DNA of 62,545 nt from Pseudomonas sp. CBZ-4 (GTDB taxonomy: Bacteria > Pseudomonadota > Gammaproteobacteria > Pseudomonadales > Pseudomonadaceae): assembly GCF_000346755.1 (NCBI RefSeq), contig NZ_ANNV01000167.1, forward strand, positions 1 through 62,545, written 5' to 3'. Under the pieces are notes generated by a model. The model was not told where the DNA came from. It searched no databases and saw nothing but the letters and a program-made list of their open reading frames with translations. Positions 1-7,951 of this stretch are shown here, piece by piece. The translations under genes were made by a program, and so were the position numbers. Position 1 is the stretch's first letter, and every line of letters begins with the position of its first letter.

Positions 1-217
1 CGCAGGCAAGCCAGCTCCCACAGTTGCCGGTTCCCACAGTTGAAGAGTGGACACCATGAGAAATACCGGTCGGCTCTAAGGCCGCCGCGCTCTGGCTTTT
101 GATCTGGGGTCCCTCCAAAAGTGACCCGCTGTAAGAGCGGAACCCTAAGTGGCCGTTACCTAAATAATGGATATGTACACAGACAGACCGCCATCGCAGG
201 CAAGCCAGCTCCCACAC
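1..217. repeat. REP half-sites and first copy of a dispersed repeat
   Basis: No gene is seen here. A REP half-site (CAGGCAAGCCAGCTCCCACA) lies at the window edge, around 3-22, and another at about 193-216. Between them, about 102-184, is a block that recurs near 6541-6623 with only a few differences; its core is CTGTAAGAGCGGAACC and it ends near ATGGATATGTAC. The short ORFs across it have no family character and run through the repeat, so they are not called. The block is non-coding repeat DNA downstream of nnrS. Confidence 0.7.
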
Positions 218-1393
218 TTACCCCGGATGCCCATCCACCCGCGCCCGCCACAACATCGGCCCATACCGCCACAAGTACAGCCCAAATCCGCAACACCAAC
301 ACACCCCCGCCAACCACAACGCCGCCACAGGCCACACCAGCACCAGCAACACCCGGCACACACAGGCCAGATTCAGCAGCACAAAAGCCAGCCCCATCCC
401 CCGTGGCGGTTGCAACGGCCGGCCGGTATGGCCAAGGGTGACCCGGGCGATCATCGCCAGGATCAGGCCGCCCATGGCCCCCACCGTCAGCGCATGCACC
501 GCCAAACTAGGATTCAACGGCGCGCCGGAATGCCACAGCGCCATGCCCAGGCAGGCCAGCGCAAGCCAGGCGTACGCCAGGTGCAATGACCACAGCAATG
601 GCACCTGCCACAGCTCACGATCCTGCCAGCGCACCAAACGCAGCAGGTGCCCCAGGCCCAGCACGGCGAACAGCGCGCCAAGCCACAGGCTGGGGAACAG
701 CGCCACCCCGGTGGCGTAGCACAACGCAACCAGGATCGACCCACCGAGCAACAGATAATCCAACCACGGCCAAGGCTTGACCGCCTCAACCCGCCCCAAA
801 CCACGCTGGGTAAAAAACGGAATCACCCGCCCACCAATCAACCCCATCATCGCCGCCACCAGCCACAACCCGGCCAGCACCGCCTGGCGTTGCAGACTCG
901 CGTCAACCAACGACACCCCATCCACCACCGCCAGCAGCACCAACACCAGCACAATCGGGTAGTTGCGCGTCTGCCGTACCTTCCACAGCGTCCAGCCCAT
1001 CACCCCGGCCACGGCCAACGGAAAGCTCAGTTCCAGCAACGCCAGCAACGGCCACGGGACGTTCAGCAACCAACCCAAGCGCGCCGCCAGCCACAACGCC
1101 ACCAGTACGGCCAAGGGCGCACCGCTGAGGCCCGGGCGCCCGGTCCAGGTCTGCACCGCCGTCAGCAGGAAGCCAGCGATGATCGCCACGCCAAAACCGA
1201 ACAACAGCTCATGCCGATGCCACGCCAGCCAGCCGCCCGCCGGTTGCCAACCGCCGGTCATGCCGCCCAGCGCCAGCAGCCACAGGGGAATCGCCAGCGC
1301 CGCCAACAGGCACGCACCGAGAAAAAAAGGCCGGAAGGCCAGGCGAAACAACGGGGTAATCGACAATGCCTTGCGCCGATCCAGTACGTGCAT
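218..1393 (-). CDS. nnrS: NnrS family heme/copper membrane protein
   Basis: A 391-residue, strongly hydrophobic polytopic inner-membrane protein with the NnrS layout: a short polar start, then many helices rich in W, L and A, with conserved histidines in and beside the helices (for example in the AWHRHELLFGFG segment). NnrS proteins are metal- and heme-containing membrane proteins linked to resistance to nitric oxide during denitrification. The longest frame opens at 1465, but the N-terminal residues before MHVLDRRK run through the regulatory box, so the start at 1393 is preferred. It is divergent from dnr and has an FNR/DNR-like box 58 bases upstream. The family call is firm; the biochemical role in the family is incompletely known. 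Confidence 0.9.
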   Translation of the reverse strand: MHVLDRRKALSITPLFRLAFRPFFLGACLLAALAIPLWLLALGGMTGGWQPAGGWLAWHRHELLFGFGVAIIAGFLLTAVQTWTGRPGLSGAPLAVLVALWLAARLGWLLNVPWPLLALLELSFPLAVAGVMGWTLWKVRQTRNYPIVLVLVLLAVVDGVSLVDASLQRQAVLAGLWLVAAMMGLIGGRVIPFFTQRGLGRVEAVKPWPWLDYLLLGGSILVALCYATGVALFPSLWLGALFAVLGLGHLLRLVRWQDRELWQVPLLWSLHLAYAWLALACLGMALWHSGAPLNPSLAVHALTVGAMGGLILAMIARVTLGHTGRPLQPPRGMGLAFVLLNLACVCRVLLVLVWPVAALWLAGVCWCCGFGLYLWRYGPMLWRARVDGHPG

Positions 1394-1451
1394 GTTGCGG
1401 CTCCTCAACTCAGTTCTGTGGTGATGGTGCGCCTGTGCCCGCGTCTTGCCC

Positions 1452-1465
1452 TTGTCGCAGATCAA
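1452..1465. promoter_or_regulatory. FNR/DNR-type box between nnrS and dnr
   Basis: TTGTC-GCAG-ATCAA matches eight of ten half-site positions of the Anr/Dnr consensus TTGAT-N4-ATCAA. It lies 58 bases before the nnrS ATG and 62 bases before the dnr ATG, so it could serve both directions. The binding itself is inferred. Confidence 0.6.
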
Positions 1466-1527
1466 GCTGTGCCAAGGGCAGTCGGATTAGCCTTGAGCCC
1501 CCTTCCCCTTTGTGTCCCGAGGTATTG

Positions 1528-2211
1528 ATGGTGCTCCATCGTGTCCATCACCAGATCCTGCGCAGTCACCACCTGTTCGAGCCCATGGACGAGGCCCAAC
1601 TGAGTGAGTTGATGAGCAACAGCCAATTGCTCAATGTCGACAAGGGCGAGCCGCTGTTTCGCCAGGGCGAACCGGCCGATGCGTTTTACTTCGTGATTGC
1701 CGGCGCGGTGAAAATCTACCGCCTGACCCCGGATGGCCAGGAGAAAGTGTTCGAGGTGATCGGCGAGCGCCAGACCTTTGCCGAAGCGATGATGCTGATG
1801 GACACGCCCAACTATGTGGCGTGCGCCGAAGCGGTGTGCCCGACCCAGGTGTATCGCCTGTCCAACGCCACCTATATGCGCCTGTTGCAGAGCAACAGCC
1901 GCCTGACCTTCGCCTTGCTCGGCACGTTGTGCGTGCGTTTGCACCAGCGGGTCAACGAGATCGAGACGTTGTCGCTGAAAAACGCCACCCACCGCGTGGT
2001 GCGCTACCTGCTCACGCAACTGGTGCGCCTGCACAGCAGCGAGACGCGCTTTGAACTGCCCATGGCCAAGCAGTTGATCGCCGGGCACTTGTCGATTCAG
2101 CCGGAGACGTTCTCGCGGATTATCCGGCGCCTGATCGATGAAAAGATCATCACCCAGGACGGTCGCCACATCGCCATTCTCGACCGTTCGCGCCTGGAGC
2201 AATTCGAGTGA
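1528..2211 (+). CDS. dnr: Crp/Fnr-family transcriptional regulator Dnr
   Basis: A 227-residue Crp/Fnr protein, the usual length of Pseudomonas Dnr. The N-terminal half is a cyclic-nucleotide-binding-type beta-roll (LFRQGEPADAFYFVIAGAVK), followed by a long dimer helix and a C-terminal helix-turn-helix (MAKQLIAGHLSIQPETFSRI). It lacks the N-terminal cysteine cluster of an Fnr/Anr iron-sulfur sensor, fitting Dnr, which senses NO through heme. The ATG at 1528 has GAGG just upstream; the longer frame is not supported. It heads a unit with dnrP and is the expected activator of the nor and nir promoters in this window, all of which carry its type of box. Confidence 0.93.
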   Translation: MVLHRVHHQILRSHHLFEPMDEAQLSELMSNSQLLNVDKGEPLFRQGEPADAFYFVIAGAVKIYRLTPDGQEKVFEVIGERQTFAEAMMLMDTPNYVACAEAVCPTQVYRLSNATYMRLLQSNSRLTFALLGTLCVRLHQRVNEIETLSLKNATHRVVRYLLTQLVRLHSSETRFELPMAKQLIAGHLSIQPETFSRIIRRLIDEKIITQDGRHIAILDRSRLEQFE

Positions 2212-2399
2212 AAACCTGCCTCTACTGCCAGCATCCCAATGCCGTGGAGCGCGACACCTGCGAGCACTGCGCCATGCCGCTGCCGGCGTCCGAGGCCAGC
2301 CACCAGGCCCGGCGGCTGAGCCGCTTCCAGTGGTTTTGCCTGGGCCTGCTGCTGTTTTGCCTCGCGATGTTCTTCTGGTTGCCCAGGGGTATTTACTGA
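2208..2399 (+). CDS. dnrP: DnrP-like small zinc-ribbon membrane protein
   Basis: A 63-residue protein starting with GTG that overlaps the dnr stop in a GTGA arrangement, so translation is probably coupled. The N-terminus holds two CxxC pairs (CLYC and CEHC, about residues 4-7 and 18-21), forming a likely zinc ribbon; the C-terminus (about 41-58) is one hydrophobic segment. Proteins of this form follow dnr in several pseudomonads. Function is unknown. Its last bases overlap the convergent norD stop by 7 bases. Confidence 0.8.
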   Translation: MKTCLYCQHPNAVERDTCEHCAMPLPASEASHQARRLSRFQWFCLGLLLFCLAMFFWLPRGIY

Positions 2400-4234
2400 C
2401 CTTCGGTCAACTGCCGGTACAGCTGCGGCAAGCGTTGGGGCAACTGCTGCGGCTGGCGGATCAGGGTGAAGCCATTCGCGCCGAACATGTACGGCAGGTA
2501 GTCGCCGGCCTGTTTGTCGATGGTGATGCAGAACGGGATCAAGCCCGCGCGTCGCGCCTGCAACACCGCGTGGCGGGTGTCTTCGACGCCATAGCGGCCC
2601 TCGTACAGGTCCAGGTCATTGGGCTTGCCATCGGTGAGCAGCAACAGCAGCTTGCGCCGCTGCGGGCAGGCGCCCAACAGCTGGGTGGCCTGGCGGATGG
2701 CGGCGCCCATGCGCGTGTAATAGCCCGGCTTGAGGCCCTGGATCGCGCCGCGTATGCGGTCGTCGTAGGGTTGCTGGAAGGACTTGAGCACCTGCAAGCG
2801 CACCTGATGCCGGCGCAGGGACGAAAACCCATACAGCGCAAACCGATCCCCGGCCCCGGTCAGGCTTTCACCGAACAGCAGCAAGCTGTCGCGGATCACG
2901 TCGATGACTTTTTGCGTGTCGTTCAGATGGGCGTCGGTGGACATCGACAGGTCCGCCAGCAGCAGGCACGCGAGGTCGCGCTGGCGGTGACGCTGCTCCA
3001 TGAACAGGCCGCGCTCGGCACAGGCCGCGTGCTGGCGCTGCACATGGAAATCCAGCCAGGCTTGCAGGTCGAGTTCGCTGCCCTGGGGTTGCTGGCGCTG
3101 CCATTGGCGGTCGGTGCGCAGTCGCTGGAACTGGCGCCGCAGGCGCTGGGCCTGGGCTTGCAGGCGTGGGGGCAAGGGTTGCGGCGCCGCGTCGCGTGGC
3201 TGCATCAGTTGCAGGTTGACGAAGGCGTCTTGCAGGCGTTGTTGGCGATAGTCCCATTCGGGCAGCTTGATGCCTGCGCCGAGGGGGATGTCATCGACAT
3301 CGGCGGGCGGCAGGTCGAGGTGCAGTTTCAGGCCACCGCTCTTGCGCACGCGTTGGCGCGACAGGCTCAACTGGTCGAGGTCTTCGGCGACGCGCGCGGC
3401 GTCCGGGTCGTGGCCGTCGTCGGTCCAGCGGTCGAGGTCGACGTGTTCGGTCCAGCTGAACAGGTTTTCCAGGCGGACCACCAGCAGGCCACCGTCGCGA
3501 CGCTGGTCGTCCAGGCGTGTGGCGCGTTTGCGCGCGCCGTGTTGCTCGCCGGGATGGGCGGCGAGGTCGTCGCCTTCATCAAAGAGGTCGGCGCTTTGCG
3601 GCGTGTCCAGGTGCAACGGCGGGTACAGCCATAACGGCAGCGGCCAGGGCGCACATTGGCTGCGCGGCAAGTGGCGCACGCTGCCGGGTTCGCGCAGGGC
3701 CTTGCGCAAGGCTTTCTCCAACGCCGCTTCGTCGGGGCGCAGGCTGGCCGGGTCGGGGCGCAGGGCGATATGCGCGTCCACCAGGCGCCGGTAGCTGGGG
3801 CGCATGGCGGGATAGCGTTGCAGCAGCAGCCAGGTCCAGCGCTGGTTGTCCCGCGCCCAGTGGGTCATCGGGCCGGACTGTGCGGCGAGCAGGGCCAGCC
3901 AGCGGTAGAGTTCCAGGTTGAGCGCGGCGTGGGGGAACACCGCCAGGCGCGATGGCAGGCGCAAGCGGTTGCCGTCGCAGCACGCCAGCGGCGCCTGTTT
4001 GCAGGTGCCGGCGATGCGCATCAGCAGGTTGCGGCGCAGCAGCAGGTCGCGCTCGCCGGCAGCCTCCAGGGCGATGCCGCCGGCGCCGCCAAGGGCGCGA
4101 AACAGTAGCGCCAGACTGCGCTGGCGGTCGCGCAGGTGCACCTGCGCGGCGGGGAAATCCACGCTTGCACGGCGCGTGATAAAGCGGTGCCAGGCACTGC
4201 CGACCCACTCTTCCAACTCCAGGGTAAAGGCCAT
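2393..4234 (-). CDS. norD: NorD, VWA-domain activation protein of NO reductase
   Basis: About 613 residues, the normal NorD size. The C-terminal third is a von Willebrand type A domain with a MIDAS motif (DLSMS) and the later LLLLTDGKPND strand. NorD works with an AAA+ ATPase (here nirQ) to activate NO reductase. The frame opens at 4240, but a GGAG eight bases before the second ATG favours 4234. It is the last gene of norCBD and is separated from norB by a short GC hairpin with a T-run, which may lower its expression relative to norCB. Confidence 0.92.
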   Translation of the reverse strand: MAFTLELEEWVGSAWHRFITRRASVDFPAAQVHLRDRQRSLALLFRALGGAGGIALEAAGERDLLLRRNLLMRIAGTCKQAPLACCDGNRLRLPSRLAVFPHAALNLELYRWLALLAAQSGPMTHWARDNQRWTWLLLQRYPAMRPSYRRLVDAHIALRPDPASLRPDEAALEKALRKALREPGSVRHLPRSQCAPWPLPLWLYPPLHLDTPQSADLFDEGDDLAAHPGEQHGARKRATRLDDQRRDGGLLVVRLENLFSWTEHVDLDRWTDDGHDPDAARVAEDLDQLSLSRQRVRKSGGLKLHLDLPPADVDDIPLGAGIKLPEWDYRQQRLQDAFVNLQLMQPRDAAPQPLPPRLQAQAQRLRRQFQRLRTDRQWQRQQPQGSELDLQAWLDFHVQRQHAACAERGLFMEQRHRQRDLACLLLADLSMSTDAHLNDTQKVIDVIRDSLLLFGESLTGAGDRFALYGFSSLRRHQVRLQVLKSFQQPYDDRIRGAIQGLKPGYYTRMGAAIRQATQLLGACPQRRKLLLLLTDGKPNDLDLYEGRYGVEDTRHAVLQARRAGLIPFCITIDKQAGDYLPYMFGANGFTLIRQPQQLPQRLPQLYRQLTEGQ

Positions 4235-4252
4235 GGGCATTGCTCCAAACGT

Positions 4253-4280
4253 AAAACGGCCCGCTGTACCAGCCGGGCCG
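4253..4280 (-). terminator. Candidate attenuator hairpin between norB and norD
   Basis: On the minus strand, CGGCCCG pairs with CGGGCCG across a 10-base loop and is followed by TTTT. The stem is short and the T-run weak, so partial termination or an mRNA 3' end after norB is more likely than full termination. Confidence 0.45.
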
Positions 4281-4299
4281 CCCTCTTGGGGATTAACGA

Positions 4300-5721
4300 T
4301 CAGTGCACACTCGGCACCGGTTCACCGACCACCGCGCGCCGTTGCCGGAAGCTGTACAGGTAGCAGAGCAGCCCCAGCAGGAACACCACGCCGCTGGCCA
4401 AGCGCGCCCAGAACAAGGTGTTCAGATGCTCCACCGTGGCCATGAAGGGCAGTGCCACGCCGTCCACCGGCCAACGCTGCAACCACACCTGCACCGCGCC
4501 GGCGGCGGTGAGGAACAGGGTGATCATCACCATCGACAACACCATCAACCAGAAGCCCCAGACCTCAATGGTCTGCGCGCGTGCATCCGGCGCTTCACCA
4601 AGGCCACGCAGGCGCGGCATGGCGTAGCTGATCAAGGTCATCACGATCATGGCGTAGGCCCCGAAGAACGCCAGGTGCCCGTGGGCCGCCGTGAGCTGGG
4701 TGCCGTGGGTGTAGAAGTTGACCGGTGCCAAGGTGTGCAGGAAACCCCAGACCCCGGCGCCGAAGAATGCCGTCACCGTGGTGCCCTTGGCCCACAGCGT
4801 TGCGGCGCGGTTGGGGTGCTCGCGGCGCCGGCGTTTGACCATGGTAAAGGCGAACATCACCATCGCCAGGAACGGCAGCGGTTCCAGCGCCGAGAAGATC
4901 GAGCCGACCCACAGCCACACCTGCGGCGCGCCGATCCAGAAGAAGTGGTGACCGGTGCCGATGATCCCGGTGATCAAGGCCATGGCGATGATCACGTACA
5001 GCCACTTCTCCACCACTTCGCGGTCGACACCGGTGACCTTGATCAGCACGAACGCCAGCATCGAGCCCATGATCAATTCCCACACGCCTTCGACCCACAG
5101 GTGCACCACCCACCACCAATAGAACTTGTCCCGCGCCAGGTTGCCGGGGTTGTAGAAGGAGAACAGGAAGAACACCGCGAGGCCGATCAGCCCGGTCATC
5201 ATCACCATGCTCACCGTGGTCTTGCGGCCCTTGAGCAGGGTCATGCCGATGTTGTAGAGAAAGCCCAGGCAGACCACCACGATGCCCATCTTGGTGATGG
5301 TCGGTTGCTCAAGGAACTCGCGGCCCATGGTGGGCAGCAGCTCGTTGTGGGTGAGCTTGGCCAGCGCCGCATAGGGCACCAGCAGGTAGCCGAGGATGGT
5401 CAGCACCCCGGCCACGGCAAACACCCAGAACAACAGGATCGCCAGTTTCGGACTGTGCAACTCGCGGTCCGCCTCCTCGGGCACCAGGTAATAGGCGGCG
5501 CCCATGAAGCCGAACAGCAGCCAGACGATCAGCAGGTTGGTGTGGACCATCCGCGCCACGTTGAACGGGATCAACGGGAAGAGGAAGTCACCCACCACGT
5601 ATTGCAGGCCCATGATCAGGCCGAACAGCACCTGGCCGACAAACAGCATCAGGGCAAACACAAAGTAAGGTTTGGCCACGGCCTGGGATTGGAATTTCAG
5701 ATAGGGGTTGGCGCTGCGCAT
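4300..5721 (-). CDS. norB: Nitric oxide reductase large subunit NorB
   Basis: A 473-residue, twelve-helix member of the heme-copper oxidase superfamily that reduces two NO to N2O. Visible ligands include the His in RMVHTNLLIVW near residue 60 (low-spin heme b), the HLWVEGVWELI segment that carries the non-heme iron His and Glu ligands typical of NorB, and the GTGHHFFWIG histidines. The C-terminal extension (FRQRRAVVGEPVPSVH) is soluble. It starts three bases after norC and is co-transcribed with it. Confidence 0.95.
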   Translation of the reverse strand: MRSANPYLKFQSQAVAKPYFVFALMLFVGQVLFGLIMGLQYVVGDFLFPLIPFNVARMVHTNLLIVWLLFGFMGAAYYLVPEEADRELHSPKLAILLFWVFAVAGVLTILGYLLVPYAALAKLTHNELLPTMGREFLEQPTITKMGIVVVCLGFLYNIGMTLLKGRKTTVSMVMMTGLIGLAVFFLFSFYNPGNLARDKFYWWWVVHLWVEGVWELIMGSMLAFVLIKVTGVDREVVEKWLYVIIAMALITGIIGTGHHFFWIGAPQVWLWVGSIFSALEPLPFLAMVMFAFTMVKRRRREHPNRAATLWAKGTTVTAFFGAGVWGFLHTLAPVNFYTHGTQLTAAHGHLAFFGAYAMIVMTLISYAMPRLRGLGEAPDARAQTIEVWGFWLMVLSMVMITLFLTAAGAVQVWLQRWPVDGVALPFMATVEHLNTLFWARLASGVVFLLGLLCYLYSFRQRRAVVGEPVPSVH

Positions 5722-5724
5722 GGC

Positions 5725-6165
5725 TCAGCCCTCCTTGTTCGGTGGCCAGTTATTGGTGTCGATCTTCGAGCTCCACTTGAGGAACTCGGCCAGATCACCC
5801 ACTTCCTGGTCACTGAGATTGAATTGCGGCATGGCCCGGCGCCCGGGCACGCCCAGGGGTTGCATCTTCATCCAGGCGTGCAGGAACGGCTTGAACCCTT
5901 CGTCACCGCCCCGGCGCTTGAACACATTGCCCAGCTCCGGCGCAAAGTACGCGCCCTCGCCCAACAGGGTGTGGCAGCCGACGCAGTTATTGCGCTCCCA
6001 CACCCCCTTGCCGCGCACAACCGATTCAGTGAGCTGGTCGACGTTGCTGCGGGTGGGAAAGGCCTGTTCGGTGTGGTAGGTCAGGGCCAGGAAAATCAGG
6101 AAGAAGAACACGCTCCCTCCGAAGTAGATATTCCTGGCCATGCCCTTGGTGAAGGTCTCTGACAT
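5725..6165 (-). CDS. norC: Nitric oxide reductase cytochrome c subunit NorC
   Basis: A 146-residue membrane-anchored monoheme cytochrome c, the electron entry subunit for NorB. An uncleaved N-terminal helix (about 14-30) is followed by a periplasmic domain with CVGCH at 61-65 and a likely axial methionine in RRAMPQF. The start at 6165 (MSETFTKG) has GAGGA upstream and gives the standard family length; the frame itself extends five codons further. It is first in norCBD, under a perfect FNR/DNR box. Confidence 0.95.
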   Translation of the reverse strand: MSETFTKGMARNIYFGGSVFFFLIFLALTYHTEQAFPTRSNVDQLTESVVRGKGVWERNNCVGCHTLLGEGAYFAPELGNVFKRRGGDEGFKPFLHAWMKMQPLGVPGRRAMPQFNLSDQEVGDLAEFLKWSSKIDTNNWPPNKEG

Positions 6166-6224
6166 GGTCGTCTTCCTCATGGCTTGGCGGGGGCCATGAT
6201 AGGAAGGCGGGGGGTGAAAAGTGA

Positions 6225-6238
6225 TTGATGGCGATCAA
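6225..6238. promoter_or_regulatory. Perfect FNR/DNR box upstream of norC
   Basis: TTGAT-GGCG-ATCAA, ten of ten half-site bases, 59 bases before the norC ATG. This is the spacing expected for an activator bound about 41 bases before a start site with a short leader. Confidence 0.8.
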
Positions 6239-6870
6239 GAAGTGGGGATTGCGGGTGGGATGGGCCTACCCCCGATGGCCATAGGTATCTACACAACTAC
6301 CGGACCTGACAAAACCCGAAGCGTTGGCTCTTGATCTGGCTTGTGATCTTGATCTTAGGCGCCCCGTTAACCACGCTGGCCGAACGCAGGCTTGAATCCG
6401 TGGGTAACCCGGCAGGACGCCGGGTTAGCCGTCCTGGGCCAAGGATGGCCCATGACGGCGGCCCACGGATTCAAGCCGGAGAGAGGGCACACCGAGCCAA
6501 GGCGAGGTGCCGAGTGGTGGGGCGAGGACCTTTTGCTTACTTTTGGGTCCTTCCAAAAGTGAGCCGCTGTAAGAGCGGAACCGTCAGTGGCCGTGACCGC
6601 AGCAATGGATATGTACTCCGACCCAAAAGCTCCGGCGCCATGCACATAGTAATCGCAGCGATGCGGCGACCCGACAAGCCAGCTCCCACCTCAGAGCGGT
6701 GTGCAACCAACAAAACTCAACCGCCTGACAGGCCGTCTTCGCGAGCAAGCCCGCTCCCGCAGTAGAGCCGGTTTACACCCGGTAAAAATCGCCCGACTGC
6801 CAGGCAGTCACGGGAGCAAGCTCCCTCGCCACAGGTCCAGCAGCCGCCCTCCGCCCCCATGCCTATGTAC
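6239..6870. repeat. Second dispersed-repeat copy with cruciform element and REP remnants
   Basis: No convincing gene. From about 6389 to 6477 an outer perfect 16-base inverted repeat (GGCTTGAATCCGTGGG) encloses two further hairpins: 6406-6426 (AACCCGGC/GCCGGGTT) and 6435-6452 (TGGGCCA/TGGCCCA). At about 6541-6623 is the block shared with 102-184. Positions 6667-6835 hold degenerate REP half-sites of several types. The whole stretch separates nor from nirP and looks like accumulated repeat DNA. Confidence 0.7.
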
Positions 6871-6999
6871 TCAACGCTCATCGCTTACTCCGTTAGTTTT
6901 CATAGGGATAAGTGCCCACGCGCGCTCCAAGCTTACTGCCCTCCGTACCTCCCAATAGGGTTGCGGTCGTTCATTGATAAATGCGTAGGGTCCTTGCAT
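6871..6999 (-). CDS. Possible 42-residue small protein
   Basis: A short frame starting MQGPYAFINERPQPYW. Its ATG at 6999 is preceded by a full GGAGGT Shine-Dalgarno at 7007-7012 with 7-base spacing, the best ribosome site in this intergenic region. The protein is polar with several aromatic residues and no membrane segment or cysteine. The family is not recognised. It lies between repeat DNA and nirP. The frame extends upstream to 7062 without a ribosome site. The call rests only on the ribosome site and the composition. Confidence 0.4.
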   Translation of the reverse strand: MQGPYAFINERPQPYWEVRRAVSLERAWALIPMKTNGVSDER

Positions 7000-7147
7000 C
7001 GCGTGCACCTCCAAGACTGTGGCGCACGACTGTAGGAAGGCACTGCCGAGGGGGTGAGTCATCGTCCGGGGCGAAACTCATGTTTCGGAAGCGAACGACA
7101 AGTGAGCAGGCAATTGCCTACATAAACGAGCCACTGACTTAACGCTG

Positions 7148-7381
7148 TCAGCAGATAACACCGATCAGCAGCACCAGCACCACAGCCCATCCCAACAACA
7201 TCAGGCGCCACCCCCAGGGCGCATGCCGCAACTCCATAAACCCGTCCGCAATCAGCCACGCCTTGGAGGCCGCCAACAACAGCACCACCAACCACAACCC
7301 CGCTGCGCCCGCCAGCACCGTCCCGGCACTCAGCGACACCAGCAGCGCCCAACACACCAGCAACCCCTGCGACGCACTCAT
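7148..7381 (-). CDS. nirP: NirP-like small membrane protein (COX subunit IV-like)
   Basis: A 77-residue protein made of about three hydrophobic helices with the KAWLIADGFMEL segment found in prokaryotic cytochrome c oxidase subunit IV-like proteins. In Pseudomonas nir clusters a protein of this type follows nirO and is called nirP; elsewhere the equivalent is norF. It probably helps maturation or stability of the NO reductase or nitrite reductase system in the inner membrane. It lies six bases after nirO. Family and position agree; exact function is not settled. Confidence 0.8.
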   Translation of the reverse strand: MSASQGLLVCWALLVSLSAGTVLAGAAGLWLVVLLLAASKAWLIADGFMELRHAPWGWRLMLLGWAVVLVLLIGVIC

Positions 7382-7387
7382 CGGCCC

Positions 7388-7951
7388 TCACCCCATCACG
7401 TAGACCACCGGAAACAACACCACCCACACCAGGTCCACCATGTGCCAGTACAGCACCCCCGACTCCACCCCGCTCACTGCCACCCTTCCGCGCCAGCAGG
7501 CCATGGCCAGCCAGCCGAGGATCAGCTTGCCCAGCAGCACATGCAAAAAATGAAACCCCGTGAGCATCCAGTACAAGGTAAAGAACCGGCTGTACTCCAA
7601 GCCCAGTCCAACACCGGCAAGGTGGCTGTATTCGCCGAGCTTGATCGCGACGTACACCAGCGCTACCAGCAAGGCCGCCCCAAACAAGGCGGCGCCACGC
7701 CGTGACCGTTGCACGCGCACCTGTTGCACTGCCAACGCCGCGAGCAAGCCCGCGGTCAGCAGGCTCACCGTCATCGCCAGCCCGGTGGAGCTGTCCAGCT
7801 GGCTGCGGCCTGCGGCAAATACTTCAGGTTCAAGGCGCTGCGTGACGACAAATGCGAGGATCAAAATCGCAAACACCGTCAGCTCGGCAAGGATGAAAAA
7901 CCACATCGCCAAGTCACCCGGCAGGCGGCGCGGTTCAGGCAAAGTGCACAT
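7388..7951 (-). CDS. nirO: NirO/NorE, cytochrome c oxidase subunit III-like protein
   Basis: A 187-residue membrane protein with about five helices and COX3-type landmarks: the N-terminal GDLAMWFFILAELTVFA helix and a later FHFLHVLLG segment. Such NorE/NirO proteins accompany NO reductase genes and support full activity without being catalytic. It overlaps the end of nirQ by 17 bases, so the two are translationally linked in nirQ-nirO-nirP. Confidence 0.88.
   Translation of the reverse strand: MCTLPEPRRLPGDLAMWFFILAELTVFAILILAFVVTQRLEPEVFAAGRSQLDSSTGLAMTVSLLTAGLLAALAVQQVRVQRSRRGAALFGAALLVALVYVAIKLGEYSHLAGVGLGLEYSRFFTLYWMLTGFHFLHVLLGKLILGWLAMACWRGRVAVSGVESGVLYWHMVDLVWVVLFPVVYVMG

Noticed and set aside
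647..1528. Long plus-strand frame antisense to nnrS
   Set aside because: A GC-driven mirror frame: rich in Arg, Gln, Pro and His with no family features, while the minus strand reads as a clear NnrS protein.
4303..6162. 619-codon plus-strand frame across norB and norC
   Set aside because: Low-complexity His/Gln/Arg-rich text opposite two well-defined subunits; an antisense artefact.
6389..6477. tRNA-like cloverleaf
   Set aside because: Stem lengths and loops do not match a tRNA: the outer stem is 16 pairs, with no anticodon arm, T-loop or CCA-type end.
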